Assembly (NCBI RefSeq): GCF_964204645.1
Contig: NC_134025.1
Location: 21,294,001-21,358,000, forward strand
Direction of reading: 5' to 3'
Origin: Tubulanus polymorphus
Taxonomy: Eukaryota; Nemertea; Palaeonemertea; Tubulaniformes; Tubulanidae
Length of the DNA: 64,000 nucleotides
Of this stretch, positions 13,401 through 28,400 are shown piece by piece. The notes under the pieces were generated by a model that saw only the letters and a list, made by a program, of their open reading frames with translations, was not told the DNA's origin and made no database searches. Both the position numbers and the translations under genes were made by a program. Numbering within the stretch: the first letter of the stretch is position 1; each line of letters starts with the position of its first letter.

Positions 13401-16400
13401 TGTCACTGAAGGCGTCGTGTGCTGTGTTCATCACTATGAATCCCGGTTACGCTGGTCGTACGGAATTACCTGATAATCTAAAGGTACCTTTATCACCAAT
13501 GTTATTCACGGTCACTGTGTGGGGATTGTCCGTGACAATTCGAATTTCTCTAAGAGATCTTATAATTATCTGTTCATTCTAAAAGATTTCTGATCAAAAT
13601 TCAACGCGATAGATAATTTTCAATGCTATTTTGATGAACAAATTCATCTCACTCCCTGATGATGTAACCAACGATGTGGCACCCCAGAGTCAAACCCTCT
13701 AGCAGGGTGGCCGCTTACCTGGAAACAAGGAAAAAGTCAGGAAATTTTCTTTTCCTTAAAAAAGCCAGTCATGGAATTTAGTTAAAAAAAAGCTTATTAT
13801 CGGGGAAAAGTCGGGGAGATTTGTTGAGGTTGCTAGATCACGCATATAATCGAACAGTTTCCATCTATGTATTACATAATTGATTGCATTAATTGATCAG
13901 ATTCTTAGTAGATCAAGTCGGGGAAAACAATGTGCATTTCAGGGAAAAGGGACTAATAGAAATGGCCAACCTGTCTTTTTTAATCTTAAAATAGGGATTT
14001 TCCCTGTTATTTATTTGGCTGGTAAATTTTGTTTGATTTTTTGATTGAGTGTCCCTTACAGACCCACCACACCTGCCGGGAGCGAAACAGGGGGTTTGAT
14101 TTTGAAATCGGAAATCAAAGTACAAATATAGTTGTGTGATCCGCGGTCCAGTTAACAGAATTTTTTTTTTGAAATCGAAGTAGTTGGGGTGAATTTTCTT
14201 GGCTGCCTAATTCAATAAATCGAGATTTTGGAAATAGCATTATTACAAGGTCGAAGATCATTTTGTCCATTTTTAAATTTTTTTGTTCGATTTCTACGTG
14301 TAAATAGTCTGATAGTCTATTGTAGTTATTTCCTCGGGTAGATGTTGATGTAGAAGTCCTCTTAAGTTAACTTACCACTGGTGCCTATACTGTTGCTATA
14401 TATTTTCATTGCTTCTCTGTTCGTTATAGGCATTGTTTCGACCGGTCGCCATGATGGTGCCCGATTACGCTCTGATCGCCGAGATTTCGCTGTTCTCATT
14501 CGGTTTCTCCGACGCGAAGAAACTCGCGAAGAAAATCGTGACGACGTTCCGACTGTCATCGGAACAGCTCAGTTCGCAGGATCATTACGATTTCGGTATG
14601 AGAGCTGTGAAATCGGTAATCTCAGCTGCTGGCAATCTGAAACGACAGAACGCCGATATGAATGAGGTACACTCGCTTCTTTTCACTTACCTTCGAGCGA
14701 CAACATCATTCTACTATGTAAAAAGCCCACAATCAATAGAAAAACTGTTTAAGTCATCAAGAGATACCGGGCTGTTTTGATTCACGGGAATTTAGTTGAA
14801 ACGTTGACTATTGCCGTATAACAGTAACAGTAAATTTAAGTGACAGACTGCTTTGGCGATCTAAACACTGTTTAACAATACACAGTTGTTGAATTAAAGT
14901 GCACATTTGCTGAGGTATCATTAGCGTCTATGTAGTTTTTAGTTAGTTTTCAGTTCATAGTCGTTCCAATAATCGTCCAGCCTAGCCTTGAACGAACTTT
15001 TACAGTTTTTTTCGAAATTGACTGGCAGGAATTGATTTGAAGCATATTCTATTGGTTTTTTACTTTAGAAGATAGACAGTTAATTTTCTATAGAAACCGA
15101 TGTTATCTTCGCTTTAATGATCGTTTGTTTTAGGATCTGATTTGTTTACGAGCCATCAGAGATGTCAATGTTCCGAAATTCTTGATGGATGATTTGAAAC
15201 TTTTCAACGGTATCGTTTCTGATTTGTTCCCCAGCACAAAGTAAGTAACAATATTGGCGCTATCTCTTGAATTAGAAAATACCAGTCAGTTGATGAATTG
15301 TGACTTAGTTCTTGGACGAGTCAACTTTGTTCTATAACCGATCTAACAATTTGGACTTAGAGTAAGTCATGACTGCAATTGGCCCCCAAAAACGGTAGGA
15401 TTTCATGTTTTTAGATTGGTTATAGGACCAATAAGGCCTAGTCTCTCTCTTGCTCTCAAATCACTGATACATCTAATGTTCTAGAATCTCTACTATTCTC
15501 AATCCTGTCTCTTGAACCAACCAACTCTTGAGTTTCTATGGAACATATACGCATGCATTCATCCAGAAAATATTGATTTCTGTCTGGTTTTTAAGGGAGG
15601 AACCGATCGATTATGGTGATTTGATGACATCTTTGAAGAAATCGTGTTTGAAAGCTGGTTTGAAAGACGTCGATGGCTTCATTCATAAATGCATACAGCT
15701 CTACGAAACGACCGTGGTTCGTCACGGTCTTATGTTGGTCGGACCGACAGGTTCCGGAAAGACAAGGTGTTACGAAGTGCTTCAGAATGCTATGTCCAAC
15801 CTGAAGGGTCAGATGTCGCCGGCAGGAGTACCCTTCGAAATGACGCATACATACGTTCTCAACCCGAAATCGATCACTATGGGTCAGCTTTATGGTGAAT
15901 TCGATGTGCTCACTCACGAATGGTAAATTCTTTTCTAGATTTTGTATGATCTCATTAACCTTACAATCGCTTGAATCTGTGATATCAGTACTCTCAAAGT
16001 AGCATCAAGAATTCCTTGATTTTGCTTTTATAAAACTATGCCCGGGCTTGTCTTCCCACAAGAGAAAATAATTCTTTGACACTAGATGTAGTTACTACTC
16101 AACTGCATCAAGAAAAAAAGTTTTAGAGTTGAACAAATCATAACTAGATATAAAAGATCCATTCTCCTGATTGAAATGGCATTTTATGAATGATTTTATA
16201 TTTTCTTTTTTAAAATTTCATGAAATATCTTTTTCCAGGACTGACGGAATATTGTCGTCTTTGATTCGCGTCGGAGCTGCGTCTAATGACGAGGATAAAA
16301 GATGGTTTTTATTCGATGGACCGGTCGATGCTGTCTGGATCGAGAACATGAATACCGTGTTGGATGACAACAAGAAGCTTTGCCTCAGTTCTGGTGAAAT

Positions 16401-19400
16401 TATCAAGCTATCGGATGTGAGTTCTCCATATGACTTGCTTGAGATTCAATCAGAAAATGCGTTATGTTTGATTTTTATCAAGTAAATAGTTGTGAAGAAT
16501 AATTTCTCTAACTGGGCAAATATGAAAATTGTGATTTCTATTCAAAGCTGAGACTGAAATGTAAAAAGATAATGAAATATTGGTGAATGATATTATTTGG
16601 GTTGCTTCAAAACTATTTCAAAATCTAGATCCGAATGCAATGTTAAGGTCTGGTGTATGTTACTATAGCTGCGATCACACAAGCGTTTTTGGCCCGTACG
16701 AGATCAGGCCTGGGATAACGGTTCACACAGGTGCCAAATGGCCCCATGACTGTTCCCCATAACGCGTGCCAGATTTCGTGATTTCATGATAAACCAGCCG
16801 ATATGAAAATTTCATTACAGAATATGACGATGATGTTCGAGGTGCAAGATTTAGCGGTAGCATCTCCGGCTACTGTTAGCCGATGTGGTATGGTATACCT
16901 AGAACCGAGTATTCTAGGTCTGTCGCCGTTCGTTGATTGTTGGATCCGACAACTACCCGATCCTATCTACCTATACAAGGACAAACTTCAAGGTCTTTTC
17001 GATTTCTTCCTCGAGGTAGGTCGGCCGTTCAACTATATATTTCCAAATGGTTTTTGCCTCTGATGTATCAACACGTAAATAGCGCCCTGGGATTAAAGCC
17101 CTCTCCCTCGGGTAAATTTCTGGAAGTCTGGAGACCTTGTCATTATAACTGTATATCAATACTAACTATTATTTGTGCTGCAATAGCTTTATCATGCCAT
17201 TATGATAATTTGATCAGTCATATTGAAAGCAATAGTTAAAAGTATACCAGTATACCTTTGCCGAGTATGAAAATGTACCCTATGATGTTTAATGTCAATT
17301 TGAGGGAGTTTTTGGGAAGTGGGGCAATCATCCTGATATGACTTTAGGTGTATACCATTGGATGCATTGAATCATCATATATTTTGGCAACCACAAATAA
17401 TATACATACAATAAATATCCATATTTTACTGCCGAAATACAGTCCCTTGTTCACTGAATTCAATACTTAACACATTTTCATGGTTTATCTCTTCCGATAC
17501 GTAGGATTCCATAAAGTTTCTCAGAAAGAATATGAAAGAATTTGTGGCATCGATGGACAGCAATTTGACATTCAGTTTGACGAAACTTCTTGATTGCTTC
17601 TTCGCTCCATTTATTCCAAAAGAGGTAACGTTTCTTTCACCAGTTAATCATTTAACATAGATGTTGGTTAATGTTCCCAATGTTTAATAATTTGGGCAGA
17701 TAAAAAAAAATTGTTAGTTTCTTATTTTGGCTGTTTTGCTGAATTATGAATATTTTTTTCATCAAAGTTAACACCTATTAGGTCTATATCCAGTTATCGC
17801 TAAGTGGTGATATCAAAATCATTTTCTGTAGCGAAGGTCATTGTGAACATTGAAAGAAATAGTGAATATTGGGTCAACAAACACGCAGGTTTGCTGCAAA
17901 CCTCTAAGAATCGATTGTTAGAATGAAAACCTTACAGGCATAAATTTGTATCATTGGCCATAGATATAACGTTTTAATAGTATGTTAAAATATCAACAAA
18001 ATCTGTCAAAGTTTGTATTGATTTTTTGGGGCCTAAGTTCTTGTATCCATCCATACCCACTGCTGCGTCTAAAGGAGGATATGGTTGTTGAACAGGCACC
18101 TGCGGTCACTTCGCGAAGCCCATCAAAGACGCCGCGCTCGCAGGGTTTCGATTACGGCGAATTCGACGTGTCCGATTCCGATAACGAAGACGAAATAGAA
18201 ATGAATCGATTTTCAATGAGAGTAAGTCGGCATGAAAAGCTGACAACGCATGAATCACTTCATAATTTCATTCCGCTCACAATGCCATCGTGTGTGGCAG
18301 GCTTTACATAGCAATTTTCACCATTTATTGTTCGTGAATGGTCAAGAATTTCATTCCGTCTTACAGGTGCTTGAATCTAAACGCCATCAAGATTCTACTA
18401 TCTTTAAACAGGTAGTAGGTATTGTAGTTCTTGATCAGTTCGAATCCTTGCTATATTGAATATTTGAATGTATATGAAAGATCTTCCACATTACATTTAT
18501 ACGATACCTAAATAGGATGAATTTCTTAGTGTATTATTACCTAAAGGTAATTCTTCTTTTCATTTTTAATTCGTCATTTAGAATCTGCATGAATTGTACT
18601 TATTAGAAGTTGTTTGGGTTATACTTCCCTATTGCATCAATCACATTGTCTATAACGACAATAATACAGAAATATTTAGGCTAGAAAATTGCAATTCAAA
18701 GAAATTTTCATCATCCATGTTACATCATTGATCACAAGTTACCAGTTTATGTATTGTTGTTGAAACCAAAAGAGGTACTAGAAAATTTCAAGAATTTTGG
18801 AAACAGGATTCAAAAAGGGAAAGAGTTTATGGTATTAAAAAACCTGGCTAAATAGTGACTTTTGATGAGAAAAACTATTGTTAGAATCACCTGTATTTGG
18901 GTGAAACGGCTGTTATGATACTTTTAACTGGATTTCCTAATCTTATTGCTGTGGTTATTTCTTTACAGAAAATGTCAATGAACATGAAGGTGTGTCTCTT
19001 CTTTTAAGTAGTGAAAAATCTATAGGAAACTTGATGCACTCTGATTTTGTACTTTATCTAGCTAACTATCCGTAGTAGGAATACCTGATTTCTTGCGTCT
19101 TTTAACGTAACTTCTAAAATCGGTATTATCAATTGTTCATTGCTCTACTCTGACGTAATGACGTCTATGCTCGATTGGTTGTGTTGGTTGATTTCTGTAT
19201 GAATTTTTGTGAATGATCTGAAAGATTTTCATTCGATTTCATCTCTTTTCTGAGAACACTCTCTCGTACACAATTTTCTAATCCACAAAGATTGCACTTT
19301 TTTACACTTTTTAAAATAATGAGTACGTTATGAAGGTGACTGCATATGATATTATAGATTTCTCTGAAGGGGTTCTGGAGTTTGTTGGATGTGTTGAGAT

Positions 19401-22400
19401 ACTGTCCGAACGTGGAGGCATTTTTCGATAGAAGCATTAGCTTATTCCGATGATACCTGCAGAGCTGCCAACTTTTCCTGATTTTCACTATTTGTTACTA
19501 CTTGATAATGAGAAATACTGATTTGATTTGTTTGATGCGTATAGAAATATGAAAGATGTTGCTGAGGGTCTTACTGTTGATTACTGATTAATTTGAACAT
19601 TTTCTTTCATATTTCAATGAAATGTTACTGAAAAAAATTCAATTTGTTACTGATGAGCATGTACAAATATTTAAAAACAATATCTCGATTACCTATATCT
19701 AGAAGCAATTTGATCAGATACTCGGTGTATTATTTATGAAAATTCTTGTTATCGGAATAAGCTAACGTTGCTTTCCTTTTCCTATCAACTTCACTTGCAA
19801 TTCACAACATAGATTTTCATTTCATAATCTTTTCTGTCTGCTGATAATTTTCCAAATTCGATTGAAAAAATTGTATAACGATGTGGGTCGAGTCTTTGTC
19901 GAAACCTCCAGAGCCCCATATTTTGTATGTTTGTTTACACTTTTGATTGAATTAATGCTGTTTGTCGTTGCACTAATGTCAGGTTCGCAAAGGGCACCAT
20001 GCACATATGTCTGGGGTAAGTATTCACTTGAATTGCTTCCTAGAGAGGTTTCTATGAGCCAGCCAAATCAATTTTGATTAGGCAATAGTAGATTTATCAA
20101 TTTTGGGTAAAACGTTTTAATTGAGTTGGGGGTCAAATTAAGCCAAACCAATTACAGGTATCCATATATACAGTAGACACTACTCAAGTTGGACCTTTTG
20201 GGACCGTAAAAATGTGTCCGACTTGGGAGATATCCGAGTTGGATATTATTCATTTCATATAAAGTGTCCAAAAAAATATTTCAACGATTATCTGAGTTGA
20301 ACAGCTATCTGAGTTGATCGGATCCGACTCGAGTGGAGTCTACTGTAACGGTAAGAGATTTCCCACAAATCATGGTTATACAGCGGGTAAATGTTGCTAT
20401 TGTGTCCGTCAGCCTAATTGGTTGGCTCATATGAACATTGTTGAAACTCGGCAATTATATATACATACCGGTATGCTTTTAAAAAGGTGATATTTATCTC
20501 AATAACTAAATACATATATTAAGATATCGAAATATCGGGTACCTTTATCTTATGATTCCTCTGTTCTGATATGATATACATCATTCCTCTGTTCTAATAT
20601 GATATACATACATTTCTATCTACCATTTCTATCTATGCATCCGTGGATTCACTGATTCATTAGTTCCTTATTCTTAGATCAAATTAAAGAATTGTTTACC
20701 ATATTCTATGTAGACTATGTATCTATCTGAATGATGAAACTAACAGTGAAAATAAAATGTGACCATATTGGAAGACCAAGATTCATAGCGTTCATTGAAT
20801 GTCTTCAGAATGAATTGAATCAGTGAGAGCTTTTGACTTTCCCCAAAATGACAAGTGTCTGAAAGTTTTTGAGGAAAAATGCAAGTATATGACTAAGATT
20901 TCACTGTTGCAACCTAAATGTTGAAACTCTTTGAAAAAAACTTTGGAGAAATTCTTGGGAAGCTGCGTTTACAATACGTGATTTACAACATTCTTAATTT
21001 AGTCTGTTCCAAATTTGAATTAACTAAAGAAGAACAGACCAAGCGATCACACTAGCAAAATTTCCCTTCTAAATTGGTCTGTTCCATCTAAGAACTGACC
21101 AATTTAGACTGTTGCAGGTTTGTTCTGAATTTTAGGATGGACCATTTCGAGTTGGTAAATGAATTGGTTTTAGGATGAACTGTTTCATTTTGAGTTGTGT
21201 CTAGCTGGACCAGTAATAACAAAAGACTTAAAAATGTGTGTGATTGCAATGTGATTGCACAGCATTGATTTGGTCTGTTCTGAATAGTTCTGTCGCAGGT
21301 ATGGCCCAAATTAGAAGGGATTAACTAGTGATGGTGTGAATTCAGCTTATAAGAATATGAATCCTAGATTATTTTGTCATGAACTGGATACATTTCAAGT
21401 AAATTTTGCAGAAGGTTTTGTCTGGGCTGTATAGTTATTATGGTCCATCATCAATTTGATTTTCGGCACTTTTCATTATCATCTCACAGACGTTGAATGA
21501 GACCTTTTCGTGTTTTGTATCGTTTAGGGGGAGAAGCCGATTCCCGAAGAGCGATTGGCGCGAGTTGTAGAATTAATCGAACCGTGGTTTATATTTTCCT
21601 TGCTCTGGTCGGTTGGGGCCACTTGCGATAACGACAGCCAGCACAAGTTCGACCAATGGTTACGCGAAAAGACCAAAGAATTCGGTGTAAGTTTGCAAAT
21701 AATCTGAAAGTCATCCTACATGAAATCATGTAGTTTGAGTGATTTCCTCAAAAACCCTATAAGTATGTGTTCAAGGGACGATGCTCTGGCTACAGCCACG
21801 TAGGCCTAGCTGTTCTTGTTAAAACATTAAGTATGCACCCACTAGAGCCACATGGTGCTCTAGCTCAGTACCATATACTTCTGCTCTACCATACAGTAGA
21901 ACTCACTTAATTCGGATGACTTGGGACTGGCCAGATTTCTCCAAATTAAATGAGATCCAAATTATGAATAAATAGTTAACATGGTTCCAGGTTAAATGTA
22001 CCAAATATTTCATCCGAATTGAATGAAAATCCGGATTGGAAAATCCAAATTAAGCGAGTTCTACTCGACTAGCTGTATCCTTCAAAGATTCAGCTAAAGA
22101 TTTTGAGAAAGGTGGATTTGGCCGACCGTGACACAGTACACCGTGGCTATAGTGAAACTTGAAAATCTCATGGTATCCAACTAGGGAATTTTGTTGTTAA
22201 ATGAAAAAATGATTTTTCTAGATAAGCCTAGTTTTCCCCGAGGAAGGATCGGTGTACGATTACATGCTAGATGATGGAGGTATCAGTCAACCGGGAAGTG
22301 ATGATGATGAGGAGGATGAAAACAAGGAGGAAAAACCTGTAAGTATTTGAGATCGAATCATCATTGTCATTTCTACCTGATATTGAAAACATTAGGTTTT

Positions 22401-25400
22401 TCATTCATGGTGTTGCTTGTTTTTTTTAGGTTTGTTGGGTTAATTGGATGGCAAATCTGCCTAAATTTGTCATTCCGCCTGAAACTAGATATTCTGATAT
22501 CATCGTTCCAACTATGGATACGGTCAGAATGACCAAGCTGATTCAAATGTTGTTGTCGAACAATAAAACTGTAAGTACCCTTTTGAACTTGCATTTTTTA
22601 TGCTATTGAAATGCCCTTTCGACAGGAAATATGCCCAATTTCAGGACGTTTTCCAGATCATTCGACAAAATTATGCCATTTTACCTATAGAAAGTGTCCC
22701 TTTCAGATTTTTTGTCCCCATGAATATTTGCATGTTCTTACCATGCGTACACAAAGCTCCCGCTCGGAATCAATTATATCCAGCGAGGAACTGGTGAACT
22801 TCACGATTTAGGGGAATAAAGGTTGCAAAAATTATGATTCTCTGTTTACAGGTTTTATCTATCGGACCTACTGGTACCGGTAAAACATTAGCGATATCCG
22901 ACATGCTGACGAAGGTTATGGCTAAGGAATACATTCCGGAGTTCATTTCGTTTTCGGCGAAGACAAGCGCCAACCAAACTCAGGATTTGATAGATGGTAA
23001 ACTTGACAAAAGGTAATTCGTACATACGTAAAAATAGAGAATATTACTCAGTCTAGGAAACCAATCCTGAAATTAAGATTATAAGATATCAACATCAACA
23101 CTGTTCTTTTTGGTATTTTACCAGACGTAAGGGTGTTTTCGGTCCTCCGCTTGGCAAGTATTTCATATTTTTTGTCGATGACTTGAACATGCCGGCGTTA
23201 GAAATTTACGGAGCGCAACCTCCGATTGAGTTGATACGTCAGTGGATGGACTTCAAGGGATGGTATGATCGTAAAATGATAGGTATGTACGAGTAGATAC
23301 AGTAGAGGTATTGTTAAATCCATACAGTAACTGGCAGCGCAAAGGATGTACAAATTTCACCTATTAGAGTCAAACTAACCTAACACTGTAGAACTAATTT
23401 TTTCGGAAAATGAAATATTCTCAGATCTGAGAAAAAATATTCATACCAAATCAGGGGCAGTGCTAGGAAAATTGGAAGGCTGGGGTCCAGGAGAATAAAA
23501 ATGCATTTCTTGGATAAAGCAGCCAAGTCAAAGGCCTCTATTGGGGTTTTCGCGTGGTTCTGCCCTCGGTTTTAGATATTTGTGAAGAAATACATCCGGA
23601 AGGTTGCAATTTCCGTGAGGATGAGCGCCAAAGACTGCCATTTGATTGTACATATTGGTCCCTGATTTGATAGTTTAAATTCAATGTTTTGTTCCATATC
23701 AAAAAATTAATTGAACTGCCGGAGCAAGTTTTAATAAGCTAATTACCCAATTAATTGCTCTGATTAATTTGTCTATTGCCGAGCTCTGAGTTGAGAATCA
23801 TAGCTAATTGGGTAGTCATCAATTGAGGTAATTAGTGACAAGTTGTCAGATGAAGAGATACCCCTGGCCAAACAGACACTGTGTCACTTGTCAAACTAAT
23901 AGCTATAAAATCTAGGCACGATTTCCAACCAGTATCAAATTGATTCACAGCAACTGAGAACAAACAACATGGATTACGAAACTGCCGTTGAAAGCTTCTT
24001 CGAAATCGAAAAACGCTTTCGAGCTGCGTGCTCGAAAATCATCGTCATCGACGAGAAACTATCGCGCCTCGACATTCAACTGAACAGAGCCGAGAACGAC
24101 GTTCACTGTCCGCGTTCAAACCTCATCAATCGCAAAATACAGATCTCGACGCTCGAAGGAGTACGGTTCGTCTATTATGAATACGCGCGCAGAAAAGCAG
24201 CCGAAATGAACAAACTTCGAGAGATTTGTTTTATCGCCGAGCAACGACAACAACAGCAGATGTCTCTGGATGAAGATTATTGATTATTTCAGCAGCAGCA
24301 GTCGTCACTGGATGCAGATTATTGATCATTTCAACAGAAGGTCCTTTTCAGGACCCCCTAAAACTACCAGTTAGACCCAGTCTACACTTACTCTGCTTAA
24401 ACCAATATTTGTGTCAAATTTATTCACCAGACATCCTTTCTGAAGGAATATGCTTGTATTGAACTATTGTAGAAAACCTCAATGAACTCTTTAATACCGA
24501 CAAATAATCTTTTGAACTAATTGATTTTAAGCCCCCTTGGTGGAAGGCCATTCGGGCTTATACCGCACCCCTGGGTCTTAGTGGTGGTCTGGCGTGCATC
24601 CGTCCATGCGTGAGGTATCTTGTGAACACTACAGACCACAATTTTTGACCCATCCGAATTCGGATGTATTGTGTATGACCAAAAACATCTCGGATCAGTT
24701 CAATTTCGATATTTGTGGTAATCAGATCCAAGATTGCTGACTGGTGTTAATCTTTGATTCTGAAAATATACATTTTGGATGACCTATCATATGACCAGAC
24801 TAGGTCATGATATCATCCAAGATGGCCGATTGTGACTTCACTTAGCACCTGACCAAGCAGGCTTAGATACATTCACATCTAGTTGTGAATTAGCTGGGTG
24901 AAAAAAAATACGTAGACTGAAAAATACGTATATCAAAGCTGGGATTGTTGCACATTAGTTGTGATATTCAGAGAGTGGACGGTTAACATCTTTCAAGAGA
25001 TAACTCATTACAGATATCTCATCGATATTTCTTGAAATTTGTAGGTGAATTCCGTCATCTGGTTGATGTGAATTTCATTTGCGCCATGGGACCACCGGGT
25101 GGTGGTAGGAACCCAGTAACATCTCGATTGACGCGACATTTCAACTATCTGGCATTCACCGAAATGGAAGATCACAGCAAGAAAAGAATCTTTGGAACAA
25201 TTCTTGACTGGTGGATAGGTAGGTAACTGGTCCAAAAATGGCCTTACAATACAAGCCTGGAAGAATTTGTTCGATTGAATAGCGAAAAGAGCTATAACCT
25301 ACCCTTCTCAAATCTAAATCTAGTTCACAAATTTTCAACCAATTTAAACATTATTTACAGTTGATATGTAGCTACGTAAAAAATGATACATCGATTATTG

Positions 25401-28400
25401 TGTAATGTGTTTGTTTTTTTAACGACCAGTTTCAAAGCGCTCCTATCAAGTGGCTGAAGGTGAAAAATCACTAATTTGCATGAATGATTTCTGTGATTTA
25501 CTTAGTACTTTTTACTCAATCACTTTCATGCATGCAGAAGTTGTTGCTTAACCATTATGTCACAGATCGTCATTTTATAACCAAAAAAAGCAACCTTATC
25601 TACTATAGCAATTTCAATTGTAAGATGGCCTTATTATCATCAGATAATCAATAAGTAGCATTCTAAATGTCACTTGTGTAGTTCAGGTATCCCTGAAAAT
25701 GGTACAGTGTTCCCAACGTTCAAATGCACCCAACACCTGTATTATTACAGTAATTTATCCCCAGCCTATATCTTTGAGTATGACTGGAGAAGTGGCATCC
25801 AAGCTACATACCCAGTACAGTACAGTGCAGTACACCAGTAGTTGCTTTTCACCAGATGCCCAATTACTCCTCAGTAGGGCATCAAGGATACTACATTGCT
25901 GTACCCCCATTATCTGACATCCCAGGTTCAAATTCTCTGACCAAACATAAATCATTATTTGCCATAATCGAATTATACCACATATTCATCCTTATGTTCA
26001 TGTTTAAATTTTCACGCTCTTTTTCCCGAGATGCATTTGAAACACATGTATTAGATTGCTAATTGAAAAAATTCTTCAATTTCTGATTTTCAGAAACTGC
26101 AAAAAATATCAAGGAATACAGCAGCCAGCTTGTGGAAACGTGTGCAACTGTATACAACTCCATTACAACTCAACTACTGCCCACTCCAGCGAAGAGCCAT
26201 TACACTTTCAACTTGAGAGATCTGTCAAAGATCTTCCAGGGAATCTTGATGGCTGATCCTTCAAAAATGGAGGTAAGACATCCACTAATTTTGAGGCCAA
26301 TTGCTCAAAAGCTAATTGAATTCTTGATGAGTGGTTTGAAATTCTAGAAGCTAATCAGCAGTCCGCTGACTTAGGATTTGCAGAACCCTGATTTTCAGAT
26401 TGAATAGTGCCCGGAAATTAATGGCTGCCCCTGATTGAGCTGTCATTCATGGTTATCGTAACATTGATTGAATATTGAACCTGAATGTGTGTCCATCTTA
26501 TGTCCCTGGGCCTGACCCACAACTGATACTTTGGGACTGTGGAGACTATGCTCTTGAATGAGATCGGACCCTATGGTAGAAAATATACGAAGTTTGTTTC
26601 TACATGTGTACTTAAACTATTTCCTTCTTGTATCAGAGTTTTCGCATTCATCCAACTTGGCAACTCTTAATGCTGTAAGGGAGTGAAACAAGTCTTAGAT
26701 ATTGAAATAGGAAATCAGTATGTAGAAGATCGAATTAGCAGAATTTCTTGGCCAACCCTTGGATTAATACAACTTTTCTTTATTGAACAACCGCTTCGCT
26801 GAGCCTAAAATTCACACGATTTGAATCTCAAGTTTTTACTGAGGAACCACACCTTAGTACCCATGTTTATACATGTACATTGTAGTCTATCATGCTACTT
26901 GTTTATGTACCTCAAGGCACTAAATTTTCCACTCTTTTCAGACTTTGAATGATCTGCTGAGACTCTGGTACCACGAAAGTTGTCGAGTGTTCCAGGATCG
27001 TCTGGTCAACGAGGAGGATAGACAGTGGTTTCACGAGCTGTTGAAAGACCGAATGAAACAAGACTTCCAAGTCGAATACGAGAATGTCGCGACACTGGAA
27101 CCGGTGTTGTACGGAGACTTCATGCAAGTCAGTGTGGATAACAAAGTCTATATGGAAATCACGGATCACACTCAGGTATTTGTATGAAAATGTGTGAAAT
27201 TCATGCGGTGATATAATTCTGCAGCCCGGACCTACCCTTAAAAGCCTAGCGCATATAGAAAGAAATAAATGAATTGGAAACGCCACATATTGACACTACA
27301 TTTTCAAAAATTGTCAAGACTTCACACTAGAATAATGTCTTCTGAAGACATGGGTGGTTCCAGGCTGCAGATTGCGCCGATGAATCGTTATCATAGACTC
27401 GTTTTTGCATGAAAATAACATTAACTACACAGTGAAACTGAAATGCCTAAAATTTATGTAATAGATTTCAAATATTTCTTTCAGAAATTCATAGGCTTGA
27501 TGCATATGATTTACTTTATTTCATTTTAGATGGTGAAAGTGATCGAAGATTATTTGGATGACTATAACCAAGTGAACACGGCTCAGATGAGATTAGTGTT
27601 GTTTATGGACGCGGTGAAACATGTTTGTCGCATCAGTCGAATTATACGTCAACCTCTCGGCAACGCGTTACTGTTAGGTATGGGTGGAAGCGGTCGACAA
27701 AGCTTGACGAAATTGGCTGCTTACATGTGAGTATAATGGTCTACGATGGTCGATCAGAATAATTTCATCACCAAGTTGAATGTGCCATCCCCCTTGCATG
27801 CATTGTAATACTGCCCCATGATGTGAAGAAACGAGGGGTGGATCCGAGAGGGATTTTCCATATTTTGTGATATGATGCCCTTCAAAATTTCAAAACTTGT
27901 TTCTTTGGTCATATTACCACCACCTCCACCACCACCACTAGATAGGTTCAGATGCACTCTGAATGCTATGAACTGTGCCGTTTAAAAATAATGCTTGTGT
28001 GAAGGGACCTAGTTCAGTGTTTGTGTTCATGTCACTTCTAGTGTTCCGAGATGACTCGGCCAAATATTGTCCTGGATTTGGTCCTAGCTTTGGATTTGCC
28101 CCTGCATCCTTGCCCTTGAGTGTTAAGAGTATTACTCATCCAGTTATAAGAACTGATTGACATCGGGATATGACATTAATCAGTCAAGAATTGTGTTTTA
28201 TTTACTTATTCCAAATAGAAGTGTCCACATTTGAATAAGGCAATGTTTTTCTGTAATCCAAAGGATGTTTTTGATAACAGTATGTTGTTTTGTTATAGGG
28301 CCGAGTATGATTTGTTCCAAGTTGAACTGGCTAAGAATTATGGAATTCCTGAATGGCGGGATGATTTGAAGACAGTTATGCTGCGTGCGGGCATGGAGAA

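Noticed and set aside
15591-15917. 108-codon reverse-strand ORF
   Set aside because: It lies opposite the AAA2 Walker A exon (15596-15922), which is strongly supported on the + strand; it is a shadow of that exon's base composition.
18516-18546. 31-bp interval with AG/GT borders ([10 protein letters not shown]) in the AAA2-AAA3 intron
   Set aside because: Its length is not a multiple of three and it would break the DNAH1 frame alone; no partner interval restores it convincingly.
26912-27286. 124-codon reverse-strand ORF
   Set aside because: Antisense to the DNAH1 exon 26942-27175; no independent support.
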